Shown here: piece after piece, positions 24,490 through 36,639 of the stretch | How the letters are laid out: each line of letters starts with the position of its first letter | How positions within the stretch are numbered: the first letter of the stretch is position 1 | Assembly: GCA_022113835.1 (NCBI GenBank) | Contig: JAILWY010000001.1 | Span: 16,918,501 to 16,982,500 of the forward strand | DNA length: 64,000 bases | Direction of reading: 5' to 3' | DNA from: Atopsyche davidsoni | Lineage: Eukaryota; Arthropoda; Insecta; Trichoptera; Hydrobiosidae | The notes under the pieces: generated by a model | The model's input: only the letters and a program-made list of their open reading frames with translations | Told to the model about the DNA's origin: nothing | The model's database searches: none | Position numbers and translations under genes: made by a program

Positions 24490-25060
24490 CTAGCGGATAC
24501 CCGGCGCGTTCTACTACGCTAAATAAATAAATAAAATACTGTTTTTATTTGTTCGAAAATAAAAGAAAAAAGAAAGGAAATTTTGTTTATTTATTAACTT
24601 TTTTATCTTAATGCTACCGGATATATTGAGTTTTTTCGGTAGGTGTGTAAACATAAAGATTTGCTGATGATGTTGCGAAAAACAGGAATTTTCTAAGTTC
24701 AAACCAGCAACACTTAGCTATTGGCCTTGAGCCTTGTTGATAGTTATGGCAAATGCTGGACGCATTGGAAACTGTAATCGCTTGAAATCGAAGGGCAAAT
24801 CGGTTGAAATCATTGGAATTCGTGGTATCAGCACATCTTTTCCTTTACATTTGCCGCTGATGATTGTGGCTTCGATTAACTTCGAATAGTTTTTTAATAG
24901 CAAGTCTTGTTCCGTTGCACAATTTAGGTGGATTTAAATTTCGAATGAGCATCTATGGTGAATTAACTTTTAAAGTTAAGATGTGAACTTTTGGTTTCAC
25001 ATTAAATTTATTACCTCTTGAATACTTAAGTTGGACCAGTGATAAATATGCGCGTATAGC
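24490..25060 (-). mobile_element. Helitron 3' fragment with helicase remnant
   Basis: The minus-strand 3' end reads CGCGCCGGGTATCCGCTAG and is followed by T. It has a short GC hairpin (CGG-GTAT-CCG) just before CTAG, as in autonomous Helitrons. It belongs to a different family from the AATAGCC copies here, whose termini differ. The upstream border is not identifiable; recognisable coding similarity stops near 25060. No 5' TC end was found, so this is a truncated or decayed copy. Confidence 0.75.
24580..25060 (-). pseudogene. Helitron PIF1-like helicase pseudogene (C-terminal)
   Basis: On the minus strand, HILTLKVNSP-stop-MLIRNLNPPKLCNGTRL is read in one frame (about 25000-24905). After a single-base shift the frame continues GKCKGKDVLIPRIPMISTD, then LPFDFKRLQFPMRPAFAI and TINKAQGQ with stop (24903-24718). 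The series RNLNPP, LCNGTRL, IPRI, FKR-QFP and TINKAQGQ is the diagnostic C-terminal block of Helitron helicases. A following frame gives LENSCFS but then lacks the usual HGQLYVACSRV-type segment, resuming with a YTP-like piece. That part was deleted. Two stops, one frameshift and one deletion make it nonfunctional. Confidence 0.85.
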
Positions 25061-27460
25061 AACTTTGCAACAATATCGTCGATACTAAAAAAAGGCGTTA
25101 TTCTTTATCTACGAAATTTTCTTACGATACGTTCAGTGGATACGAATTAAGCGGTACAAGCAGGTAATGCTATTTTTATCGTTATTAAGTGTGCTTGTTC
25201 TTAAGGTGAAGCCGTTGTCAATTCGGGGTAGTCCATTGTGTGGGCTTTATTAAAATCCTGCGCTCTATTATTTTTCGTATTACAAAGGATTATCTAAAAT
25301 TTCAATCGGTAATTTTTCAAGCGTGGTATACTTATTGAGAGATTCGCAGCGATATATTATAACAAATCGAAAATGCCAAAATTTCTCGCTTTCGCCATAT
25401 AAAAGGTCCATTCCGAATAAGGCTAAAAGCGCTCAACACACAATATATTTTAAAAATCTAATCATATTTATTTAAAATCAAAGGTGTCCATTTTTCTATT
25501 TTTACTTGAGTTATTTAGAAAAAATAAATTACCATCGTCGTTAAAATTTAAAATTGTTTCGTAACTATAGCAATTCAATCACACAGTCAACAAGACGGCT
25601 GTCATGTTTTGTATGCCAGTGAAAGAACTACCACCCTTGGTGGCATTGTCAAATTGTCGTTGCTGTAGTCTTGTTAGTCGTTTGATTTTATATATGCGTA
25701 TATAATGAAGTAATCCAAATAAAATACCAGCGCAATTTATCTCCGTTACATAATCACAAGTGAATGCCTGCCTATTAACAAATATCTCAGTCCTCACGGT
25801 TTGACTAAATTCGTGGTAAGCCGCAGCTATTTTGAGTTCAGTGTGTATTGTTGTGTTTCTACCGAAATTTACATTTTATTTGCGCCCGGATAATTTGTCC
25901 GTACTTGATAATTCATAACGACATTCCATATTTTGCTTGTCAACTATTACAGTACTTAATACCTCTGGTGAATAATACATTTTTATGCTCCGCTCCGCAC
26001 CGCACTTCATTAATGAGGAAAACTATATTATAAAATATTGGCTCAATGTATTCCCATTCAGCGAAAGCTTTGACCGAAAAAAAACATTTCGTAACTTCTA
26101 AACCAATCACTAGCGTATAAGCATGTATGTCAGATTTTATTAAAACAGGATACAAGGTATTATCGAAAAAGTGTAGTATTTGGGTAAAAATTGCCTCTTA
26201 GCTCGTTTTACACGATTATTTGATTTATTAAGAACACATAAATATGGAAGCTTATATTGACAAAGTTGCGATATAATGTTTCTACTATGCTTACATATTC
26301 ACTTTCGTTTTATTTAACTCTTTCCGTGCGGTGGACTTTTGTCGCATTTATTTTCATTGTTTCTTTTATAATTAACCACATTTCTTTTATTATTTTTAGG
26401 TAAGCAGAATGCATTGTGAATAAGACCTAGTAATAATCTTATTTACACCGACCCCTGAATGAAGTAAGTTTCTTTTTAAGTAAGTTAATTTTTCTTTATC
26501 GTACTATACTTATTATACATTATTTTATATATTTATTACTTCGATTGTCATACTCCTTATGCATACTTTTCAATAAAAATGAGATTTGATTTTCTGTAAT
26601 GAAAGTTATAATTAACCGAATACCTTTTGTCCTACAAAATTTGGACCCACCAACATTTATTTTTAAATACTCTATAGAGATGTCTTTCATTGCATGTAGT
26701 GTGGCTAAAGCGTGTATTCGTTTACTATGCCAACGTTTCACTGCCGCAGATTCAGCTGACACGTCCGACCGCAGAGTCACCAATACAATAATATGTAAAT
26801 AATCGCACGTGTAAATGCTTATACATCTGGTGAAACATTTAATCACATGCATTGCCTAATTTAGTACCTTCTCAGATATGTCTCTGACTATTTGCTCGCC
26901 ACATTCACGAACGGGTCGAGTCCATTTGTTGACAAACTGATGAAATTGCTAGATTAGGCTTAAAAAAATAAATATAGATTTAACATGAAGACAAATGCGC
27001 AAGGTGCAACTTATAAATGAGAAAAACAAAATATATCCACCATGTCTATCGCCAATGCTACTTATCAAACGGCCAGACATTTTAGCGCTTCCGATTCGAC
27101 CTCTCTAGACAAGTAAATTTATTGACTAAGTCTCAATTAAAGTCATTATTTGCGACGGAGATTGAAAGGAGATTAATAGTAACTTGTGAAAATTCTACAA
27201 ATGATTTTTCTGAATCACGAGTTGAAAAAATTCTACTTATTCAACTCGAGCACTCGCATTTTTAATCGCTGAAATTCATTCGATTTTTTTTGTTTTGAGT
27301 GTTTTAAACATAATTGAGTTTTATATTTAAGGCATAATCTTTATTTTAGATTTTTTTTTAAATAGAGATTATCTGTCCTCGACCGGTTCTAATTTAGCAA
27401 TTAAATTATTGTTATTATAAATTATTCATTCACCACGGCCAGAAGAACTCGTAAGTGATG
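25061..27460. other. No gene recognised
   Basis: AT-rich sequence. The part nearest the helicase remnant (25061-25800) may be decayed internal Helitron DNA, but I cannot read any known motif in it. Open frames of up to 110 codons (26520-26852, minus) match nothing I recognise. Confidence 0.5.
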
Positions 27461-27509
27461 TGACGTGCCGTGACGTGCTGTGACGTGCCGTGACATGCCG
27501 TGACGTGAA
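27461..27509. repeat. 10-bp tandem repeat TGACGTGCCG
   Basis: About five units (TGACGTGCCG, TGACGTGCTG, TGACGTGCCG, TGACATGCCG, TGACGTGA) occur in a GC-rich patch about 85 bp upstream of the MITE at 27595. The unit contains TGACGT, which resembles a CRE half-site. I do not claim a regulatory role. Confidence 0.9.
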
Positions 27510-27594
27510 TGACGCGCTCGCGGGACGCCAGCTTCACGGGTTTGCTCGGACGCGCCCGCTCGCAGTCTGTTTCTATGGATTAAGAAATATTTAT

Positions 27595-27764
27595 GGCCTC
27601 TAAACACGTCGCGACACGACATGCGATCGTTGTTTAATCAGCCAATAGCGTCTCTTTATTTTGGATGTGTTTTTATTGTTTTGCCTAAGTAAACAACGAA
27701 ACGTAGGATCTTATTGGCTAATTGCAAATCGGTGGCATGCCGTGTCGCGACGTCTGTAGAGGGC
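27595..27764. mobile_element. 170-bp palindromic MITE, TTTAT target duplication
   Basis: The left terminus is GGCCTCTAAACACGTCGCGA and the right terminus, reverse complemented, is GCCCTCTACAGACGTCGCGA. Complementarity continues through CACG(A/G)CATGC and, more weakly, to the inner blocks AGCCAATAG and CTTATTGGCT. The whole element could fold as one long hairpin. TTTAT lies on both sides (27590-27594 and 27765-27769). The 5-bp duplication and TIR do not settle the superfamily. No coding capacity. Confidence 0.75.
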
Positions 27765-27769
27765 TTTAT

Positions 27770-29728
27770 TATTGTTGCAGTGTCAATGGTAGCGGTCCGG
27801 GGTCCGCCGGAGTCGCCTCGATACCTTGATTTTTAATTTTATATTAACTTAAAGTACATATATTATTATAAGTCTATAGTGAAGTCTTTGCTGTATATAA
27901 AAAAATATATATACATAAGTAGTCGTATTTGTTTTCCATTTAGTTTTTTTTTTTTATTAATTAAAAGAAAGTAATACATTATAACATAGAATGTAATTTT
28001 TTTAATCGGTAAATTACAATCGATTTAACCGTCGTATTTGTGTGTCATTGTTATTTGTAACAAAAACTATTTTGCATGTGCTCTACTTTTGTATTGCGAT
28101 TGAATACACAGTATACAGCGTTCTAGTATTTTTTACTACTCGCCTTATATGCCGCTGCGACCTGGATTCGATTACCGTAAATAAATAAAATAAAAATATA
28201 CAAACACGGAGCAGTGTGCCGTGCTGAGCGTTTCGTGTTCTTAATTAGCTGTGTTCTGAGGCGGAACAGGCGCCCATTGATCGGGCGGCGATACAGCGCA
28301 GGGCCTCGGATTCAAGGATCGGCATTCACGGAAGGGTCACTAGAATTCAACTGAACGTACGCTGCTTTCGTTTCACAGCGAGCCCAAGTGGAGAGCGGCC
28401 ACCGCGACCGCCACGGATTGCGTAATTATTTTAAGCTCGGAACCGCGCAGTCTCGCCCAAAGTCTTGTAGACTTGACGAATCTCCAGGTATCGATTGACT
28501 CATGAAGGTCCATCTGATTTCATTCGTCTTATAACGTCAGTTCAGCATTTTATTTTATTTTTATATCACTGATAGAGTTTATTTTTAAATACTTATATAA
28601 TTTTGATTAGAGTGGGCTTTCAAGACATTTTTTAGTTTTTTTTATTTCTTTAGCAGACTAACAGCCAAAATATTTTCTTGTTTAGCAGAAACCCATTTGC
28701 CTTCGGTGGTTACTATCAAACTGCTCATTTATTTGCAACGTCTCCATTGCCAGGTATTTTTTGTATTATTTCAAATCAAGTGAGTGTACGGTTAAGCCGT
28801 GTAAACTCGGCATTGGTTTTTGGGGTCCGCCGAGTGCAGCGGCCCCTCACTCGGAGAGTAGACGGATTTCCACGCCACTAGCCGCCAAGCGAGCGTCTCT
28901 CTTCGCGATAAGCCTGGGAGTAAGCCGAGCCCGCCGAATATCCCGAACCTGAATCCGTCTTATGGTTATTTTATAAGTTTACAGATAAATTCAAAGAAAG
29001 TGGAATGGATTACGAAATATAGTCCAGCGTCAAACCTCGTGCGCACGGATACAGGACGAGAAATTTGGTAAAATGATTGCTTAGATTTGTTTGTCGTGAA
29101 TGTATTCATACGAGATCTTGTGTGTTATATTTCTAACTCATTTCTTTTACCAGTGTCTACATAAGGCCGCCGGTAACCGACGAGAGCGAAAAGGGCAAAA
29201 TGTGATGTTTGCAAATTTACTGGCCGTCGAGATGACGCAACAAGCTCGTCGATCGAAACCGGGATGACCTGTCTGAAACGAGGCGAGCAAATATTCCATC
29301 GCTTGTCCGCTAGTGAGTCCTCCTGTACGCGAGGGTTATTACAAAATATATTTTGCTCGCCGCTCTAATCTAAAGTATAATCAATCAATCCAAAAATTCC
29401 TTCGGAGTTCTTACGCCAAGAAACAAAGTTACTCCGCGATGGTGATAATCTTATTAATGCCGGCGTAAAACCGTACAATGAATTGGATATTTTCACGTGA
29501 CGTTAACAATGGAAACGTTGAGTATTGAGAAAGCGAGGAAGCATAATGAATTGTTAATTATCGATTTTTACTACATAGTAATAATTGATAAACCATTAAT
29601 CATTTTTGATGGGATAATATTATACTCATATTTTAAAAAACATGGTAATAATTATAGCATTGGCATATAAGAGAAGACAGTGGCTCGCTCAGTTTGCTCT
29701 ATAATTTTTCTTTGCGTATTATACAATA
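27770..29728. other. No gene recognised; GC-rich islands
   Basis: GC-rich islands at about 28200-28480, 28790-28950 and 29160-29300 alternate with AT-rich DNA. Open frames of about 60-67 codons across 28678-28952 have no recognisable domain. The islands could be conserved non-coding DNA or small exons, which sequence reading alone cannot decide. Confidence 0.45.
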
Positions 29729-30013
29729 CTAGTAATGTAGCCCGTCACAAAATGACGAATTTGATGGTGAACGACATCTCGCGGCGAAGAAGTGAATTAT
29801 ATAATTAAAGTTTAGCTAAAGCATATTTTAAAGTTTATGAATGAAAATATTATCCTATCGTCTTGAAATTCGGCACATAGCTGCGGAAAAATTTACTTAA
29901 CTTATGTGCAAAAAATCAGCGTTGTATCTTTTAAGATATTCTATACAGAACGGAAAAATGAAACATACATACAAACATACAAATAAACACACAATGGCTA
30001 TTATTATAGTAGA
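29729..30013 (-). mobile_element. Non-autonomous Helitron, short form
   Basis: The minus strand starts TCTACTATAATAATAGCC after A and ends GACGGGCTACATTACTAG before T. At 285 bp it is the shortest of the five copies. It shares the CATCTCGCGGCGAAGAAGTG block and terminal CATTACTAG variant with the copy at 6822-7151. The two therefore form a subfamily distinct from the 660-690 bp copies. Confidence 0.88.
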
Positions 30014-32816
30014 TTTTACATAACAATCAATATACGCAACAATCGCATGTTTTTGCGTGTCAACAATAAAAGTTCAGCTTTGCAGTTTTATTTATATGTT
30101 TTTCCTACTTATGAAATGTGACTCCTCTTTCTTAGAGCGCTGAACCTATAAACGTTAAAAAAAACAGTTTTATTATTATTATTATTAATTAATTTAATGG
30201 GAAAAACTTTCTTTAATAATATGTCAAGGTTTATAATCTGTGAGACATATGAAAGATTCCAACAGCCTAAGGGAGTCTTTACGAATTATTTTCAAAGTAA
30301 AAAAAAAAAAAATAGTTGTATTATATATCTATCCGCGTCTCGAGAAGCGCGAGTCGGTCTCCGCGCCTGCTCGGGGCGTTTGAATAGTTTCCATTCCCGC
30401 GCTGGGTTTTGTATATTTGCTCTCTTTTTGTTTACAAAGCAACGTTTTGAAAGCCGAGAATCACAGCGGCAAGCTAGAATCCACTTTAACTTTCATCGAG
30501 TGCATCCTGTCTGTGGCCGACTGGGGCTCAACCAGGCGTTGGTCTGCGGATATTTGTATCACTCATTTATGGGGAATTAGCATTTGTTTATTTTTGTGGT
30601 GTCACTGATATATTTCTTCTTTGTTATGTACAAAGAGATCTTTTGTCCGACAGCAAAAGCTTTTTTCCAGGTTATTTTGTCTTAATATATATATATTTAG
30701 ACGAAACATTCATTCAATTTAACACATTTCTTGTGTGAAACGGCGGGGCGCTCGCCCCATCTGTACGTTCAGCAGTATGGTCGCATTTACAAATTCTTTT
30801 ATTAGTTTTCAATACGTAAATACAATTTTAATCGAACACCGTATAGTATACGATTTTTAATATACATACTCAATAAGAATATTTATAAAATACCTGCCAA
30901 TGTTTAATTTATTTTTAAATGCGTTTGTACTTTCCTAAATAAAAAAATATTTTTCACACGATGCAATGTAATGCGTTCCACTTTTTGGAATATTTTATTA
31001 ATAATTGTAAAACTATATATTGTTTCAACCCCAAAGCAAATATTGATCGAAAATAAATCAATACAATTTAATAAAAACAATCGATTCATGCCGTTTTATG
31101 ATTTTTCGTTTTTTAATAAAAATACTCTTTGATCGTTTTTTTTATTTTTAGAATTTATAAGTAGATGTGTAGAGATTATATAGCTTGTTTATACAATCAG
31201 TTGCAGCAACTTTATTTGTTATTACTCCTTGTATTTTTCTACACATTAAAATATGCTTACTGATTTTTGTTTAAATAAATATTGTATAAATTATTTAAAG
31301 AGCGACACAGTACCCGGCATTTACCAAATATATGGCTTTATTCAAATCGACGTTTTCATTAAGTGCGAGCATCGGCATAAGTACACCTCGGTGTCAGATT
31401 GGTAATCTTCAATCTTCGTTAAATAAATCCTCGTTATAATCGCATCTCGACCACGGCATAGCATCTCATTACGTATTCTTAACGAAAGTAGACGAAGCGA
31501 GCTTTCTCACTAAATTGGTTATTTTCCGTCGCGCGCGGCGCCCACGCAGCGGGTCGTCTGGCTTCATGTCTTCGTATACGGTGTCGGGAATCGAACCACT
31601 TTCTCCACCACATTTCTTCCATCAACTGACAGTGAAACACTATCAGTGCATCTTGACTCGCGCGATTTATGGACAATTTTTCAACCGTAAAATTTATTAC
31701 GCTTTTTTCTTTTAATCTTTTATGCAATAATTGTTTTTTTCAATATGTCTTTTAAAGAACTTTCGACGCAACCTTGGGATCATGTCGCAATGTATCAGCG
31801 CCACATGTATGCTCTGGTATATAATTAAAATTTGATTCGGTTACTACGTGTGCGAAAACGAATGAGCAGGTGTTCCGGAGTCAACGGAGACGGCACGCGT
31901 CGTCAGGCCGACAGCTCTTCGCTATTATTGAAACATTTCGGTTTCCGCGTCACCATAAAATGATTGCCTTCCTATTAAATTGTTAAATTATCATATTTTA
32001 CGTTATCACTAGATGGATCCATTATTATGTGACTAAATAATTTTATTATTCCCTAATTCCGGTGCTCGATATGGTATTTTTTGACTTTTATATTATGATC
32101 CCTATATGTGTAAATTTCCTAGTTTACTATCTGATAACGTGCTACTATATATAGCTTAATGTAATAAAATGATCAGTCAAACTAAAATTCCTGGAAGCAA
32201 ATAAATATTTTATATGTAGTCAATCCGTCAACTGACTTTTGCCACGTATGAGTTTGTATAAAATCAAGCAAAACCTTGGTTTTAATATAAATGTGTACCC
32301 AAGTTTACAGCAGACGCTGAAATACTGCCCTCTCCAGGAGTCCTTAACTATGCGGGAACTCCGCCATTTTGATTTGTTAAACATTGTATTGTGCATTTAG
32401 AAACATAAGAATTTCCATCAACACCAAAACCGTGTATTTTTAAAAAAATCGCATCCAACTTGGAATATGCCTAATCATATTTGTTAATATGTAGGACATA
32501 TAATTAACAAATATAGTAAGTCTAATGGCTATCAGATTTCGTGAAGTATTACAAAATAAGTCGAAAAATATAACTATTGATCTACACGTTGTTTATAAAA
32601 TTTATTGCGATGTCATGTCAAAGTTTGGTCAGTCATCCGATGTTTCGGGATCTTGGTTTTTTTTCCATTTTCATTGATAATCGTTTCAGTACGAAAACCA
32701 AAAAGTAGGAAGACCAGCAAAATCCGAGAACATCATTTTCGAGAATTCGCGCTTGGAGCTGATGCCGCTCGGCAATTATGGCGCCGTCGTTTCAATCCCG
32801 AGAAGCTTTCCTTACG

Positions 32817-32868
32817 AGAGGAAGCGGAGGAGGAGGAAGAAGAGGAGGCCGAGGAGGAGGCTGAGCCC
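32817..32868. repeat. Imperfect (GAG/GAA)n purine tract
   Basis: About 50 bases of GAG, GAA and GCG triplets that would encode a Glu-rich run in one frame. Best read as simple sequence. Confidence 0.85.
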
Positions 32869-35499
32869 CGACCGGCGCGGATCAGGCTAGCTAAAGCGAC
32901 GCGATTGGAAAGCTTTTCTCTTCGCCTTGCACCCACAAGGCATCGCCTTCTAAAGCATGCCTCATGAACAGTTTTCAAATATTTCTTTATGTAAGTCTTT
33001 AAAATAAGTCCCACCGTTTTTTAAGATTTCTTTTCGCAATTTTCGAGCCCATAAAGAGTCTACTAACCACTCCATGCAATGAAAAATACACATCAAAGGA
33101 TTCGGTTAAAGGATATAACCCACAGTCACAACTGTTTTATTTATTTGTTAAGCAATTTAAGATGTATGAATTGAATTATTATATATGTAATTAAAATTTA
33201 TAAAAATATAAAAATTAATGATTTCGAGCAAGTATCAGTATTGAATACTTGTTTTTAAGGAAATAAATACAGAACTTTCAAAAGACTCGATGTTGAAATG
33301 CCAAAATCGATATATTTTAAAAATGATTTTATCATATTATCAACTTGACAACATTATTTATTCCATAAAATTATTTGCTATAAAATGTTTCATGTAAAGG
33401 TTAAGCCGATTTTCTTTCCTTCTCCTTATAGTATTTTAAAAATGTAATAGAAACGACAGCATCTTGGGAGATTTTTCTTTTCAGATTTCTCGTACAGAAT
33501 ATGGCAATTAAAAATAAAAAAGAAATATCAGAACAAATTTTATAAGATCGAGTGGACAGTTTATTAAATATAGTATTTCGAAAAAGAATCCATATTTAAT
33601 ATTATCCTTTATTATACGTTGCTCTGCTCTCATCATTGGTTATTTTTAGATCTAAAAAAAAGTGCTCATTTGACGTATTGATAGATTTCCCCCGCTTCCT
33701 TCGCTTCCCCCTTCCCCCGCCCTCGCGTCTAAACTCATTCTTAAACACGATTGTACTTCTTTTTTTTTTCTTTTTAATACAAGAATCAAAAGTTTGTACA
33801 AGTTGTTCGACCGTCCTCCGATTACAGTATTGCGAATATGGTGCGATGCATTCCATGAATTTGTTTAATCACAACAAAGGCGTCGTGCTACAAGGATTGT
33901 TATAAAAATAAATACCTTCGGAATGAGAGTATTTTACAGTCTCTCCCCTTACCCCTTGCGGTCGGGAGTACTTCAGTGAGCTCGAGCGCGAAGCCGTGCC
34001 GGTGCAGATTTGCGTTTGGCTTCGTTCATAGCAACATGCGCAATAGTGCGCACGTTTTACTGGTGGGGCTAAAAGTTATAAAAAACATGGCTCGTTTGTC
34101 CTCATTGTCCACTTTTTACAGCGCCCTACCGCCGGCTGTCCCGACGATAAACCGTCCCAGTCCGGGAATAATGGCCGCCGTAATTACCTATAACAATTTT
34201 TTAAATTAACTAATGAGCGACACGACCGCCTCCCGCCTGTGCCGCGCGTTGCCCCGCGCCCCGGGAGAGCGCCCGGGGACTGTCCGGTTGTTCAGAGTAA
34301 AATTAATTATTCATTTTGCTTACACTGAGTCCCGGAGAGCGAGGAGTATGCCGGCGTATCCACTCGAATGGGGTCGATTACTATGCTTTGTGTAAAAATA
34401 GCTGCAATTTTGTCCTCTCGGTTTGACCACCCGCTTAATCGGCAGACAATATCATTTCTATTGAATTTTTTTATTATCAACCTTGTAGTGTGCTATTATT
34501 GTACTGAAGTTGATTTCTCCGCTATTATTTTAAGCGAGTACCCTAACTCACCCCTGCCTGTTGTCGAGCCTTCGGAGTAATCCGACTCTTCATATCGGGT
34601 GTCAATCTCCCTGTGGAGTTCTGACATTTGACCATTTGGCTTGTGTTACCGATTCCGGGAAATAAATAAAATCCCGTTTTCAGCTAAGTCGCAAGAGTAT
34701 ATTTTCCATCAAATATTATTTGTAAGTTCGTTTATGTATTCCCAAAACCGCGTGAGTGTAAAAATCTAGAAAAATCTTCATCTCGTATTCTGTTCCCCCC
34801 TACGCTGGAGCTGCGCGACGCCTATATCGGGACGTCGAGGATTGCATTATGTTGTCCCGTATTGGCTTTCATCAAAGCGATACAGTTCGCCGAGTCTATA
34901 CGGTATTCGGGTGTGAGGCAGGAGTTCGAAAACTTTCTGTTGCAAAATCCGAAACAAACTTGCGACCCTGTTTATAAATATAGACGGGTATTTATTTTAG
35001 TTTCAAACTTTTAACTTTTATAATTTTGATAGATTGATATAAATTTATATTTTTAACATTTTATTTCCTTAACATATTCCAATGGACCGTGAACCTGATG
35101 TTGTTCCATTTCGAGCCCAGAAAACAATACGACGTACCTCATCGATGTCGCGACCCGAACGATAATATACCGGGTGCAAAGTAGTCGCTTCTAAACTCAC
35201 TCGTCTGAGAGCTCTATTTTTGAAAGAACATATTTCTACAGGTTCCCAAAAATCTGCCCTCATCTAACCGCACGTTCTCTCTCTACTGACGGCGTAGTTT
35301 TAAAAGCACCGACGTAGATTTCCACTCTGTCAAAATGGGTAAAACTTTTGAAAAGTAAACGGAGACTGGTTTTTAAAAATTAAGTATCGATTGAATTTCA
35401 GATGCCTTACGAGTGAGCATCATCCGCATTATCACATCGGCTTATGCCGGGTCGCGATCCGCGCCAGTCGCTCGATCTCTCTCGACAAGAACGCGCACT

Positions 35500-35552
35500 C
35501 TTCTCTTCGTCTCTTCTTCTCTTCTTCTTTTCTTCTCTTCTTCGCTTTTCGC
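35500..35552. repeat. Polypyrimidine (CTT/TCTTC)n tract
   Basis: CTCTTCGTCTCTTCTTCTC and similar runs are almost purine-free for about 50 bases. Simple sequence; possible triplex-forming DNA. Confidence 0.85.
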
Positions 35553-35731
35553 CGCGCGTCCGCATTCGGCGTGACGGTCAAGTCGCTTCTCGTCGATCCC
35601 AAAATGTAATTAAGCTTTCTACACTCCAAGTATCGGGGACTGCAAAATCTGTTAAGAGACTAACATTGAACATCATTTTGAAATATTTTTTGGATTTACG
35701 TGATTAAAAAACTCCTCGGTGACTTCGGTCC

Positions 35732-35775
35732 TTCACTACAAATAACGATCTCGGGAATACGTTATTTGTAGTGAA
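35732..35775. repeat. Perfect 16-bp inverted repeat, 12-nt loop
   Basis: TTCACTACAAATAACG, a 12-base loop, then CGTTATTTGTAGTGAA, with no mismatch. It lies about 150 bp before the minisatellite. A TTTTT run does not follow directly, so there is no reason to call it a terminator. Confidence 0.95.
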
Positions 35776-35929
35776 TTTTAAATGAAACTAGGTTTTTATT
35801 AATAAAAGTAAACTATTGACATTTTTTTGCACGCATGAATATCGCGCATCCGGTCTTCTATAGTATATGCTCTATTTTTTTCGTGCATCGCACATCAGGC
35901 GCATCGACGATTCTCACAAGCGGCGGTAC

Positions 35930-36635
35930 GGGCCGAACGGGCCGGACGGGCTGGACGGGCTGGGCGGACTGGGCGGACTGGACGGACTGGACGGACTGGA
36001 CGGACTGGACGGACTGGGCGGACTGGACGGACTGGAAGGGCTGGAAGGGCTGGACGGACTGGGCGGACTGGGCGGACAGGGCGGACTGGACGGACTGGAC
36101 GGACTGGACGGACTGGACGGACTGGACGGACTGGGCGGACAGGACGGACTGGACGGACTGGAAGGGCTGGAAGGGCTGGACGGGCTGGGCGGACTGGGCG
36201 GACTGGGCGGACAGGGCGGACTGGACGGACTGGACGGACTGGGCGGACAGGACGGACTGGACGGACTGGACGGACTGGACGGACTGGACGGACTGGACGG
36301 ACTGGACGGACTGGGCGGACTGGACGGACTGGACGGACTGGAAGGGCTGGAAGGGCTGGACGGGCTGGGCGGACTGGGCGGACAGGGCGGACTGGACGGA
36401 CTGGACGGACTGGACGGACTGGACGGACTGGACGGACTGGACGGACTGGGCGGACAGGACGGACTGGACGGACTGGAAGGGCTGGAAGGGCTGGACGGGC
36501 TGGGCGGACTGGGCGGACTGGGCGGACAGGGCGGACTGGACGGACTGGACGGACTGGACGGACTGGGCGGACAGGACGGACTGGACGGACTGGAAGGGCT
36601 GGAAGGGCTGGACGGGCTGGACGGGCTGGACGGGC
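35930..36635. repeat. 0.7-kb GC-rich minisatellite, 9-bp unit, higher-order organisation
   Basis: About 78 units of a 9-bp motif, CTGGACGGA, with variants CTGGGCGGA, CAGGGCGGA, CAGGACGGA and CTGGAAGGG. Because the unit is a multiple of three and lacks stops, four reading frames stay open over the array (about 265-328 codons with flanks). In the frame starting at 35867 the array reads as Gly-X-Y triplets (GLD, GLG, GLE, GQG, GQD), like a collagen repeat without proline. The doublet CTGGAAGGG-CTGGAAGGG recurs at 36032, 36158, 36338, 36473 and 36590. This marks higher-order blocks of 126, 180, 135 and 117 bp, all multiples of 9. I judge it to be a minisatellite rather than a gene, since several frames are equally open. 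Confidence 0.92.
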
Positions 36636-36639
36636 GAGA

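Larger units (their letters stand above)
30014..35731. other. No gene recognised; low-complexity patches
   Basis: Mostly AT-rich. GC-rich patches lie at about 30340-30400, 31530-31570, 33960-34030, 34130-34370 and 35400-35600. The 127-codon frame at 30197-30580 and the 120-codon frame at 32605-32967 (Glu-rich over a GAG repeat) show no domain I recognise and probably are not genes. A short poly-A run lies near 30300 and a poly-T run near 33760. Confidence 0.45.

Noticed and set aside
27461..27509. CRISPR-like or operator array
   Set aside because: The units are contiguous 10-mers without spacers, and the window is eukaryotic.
30197..30580. 127-codon open frame as a host gene
   Set aside because: It crosses a poly-A run coding Lys residues and a GC-rich patch, with no recognisable motif.
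32605..32967. 120-codon Glu-rich open frame
   Set aside because: The Glu run comes from a GAG simple repeat and the opposite strand is equally open (Ser-rich).
35732..35775. Rho-independent terminator
   Set aside because: There is no U-run after the hairpin and no bacterial context.
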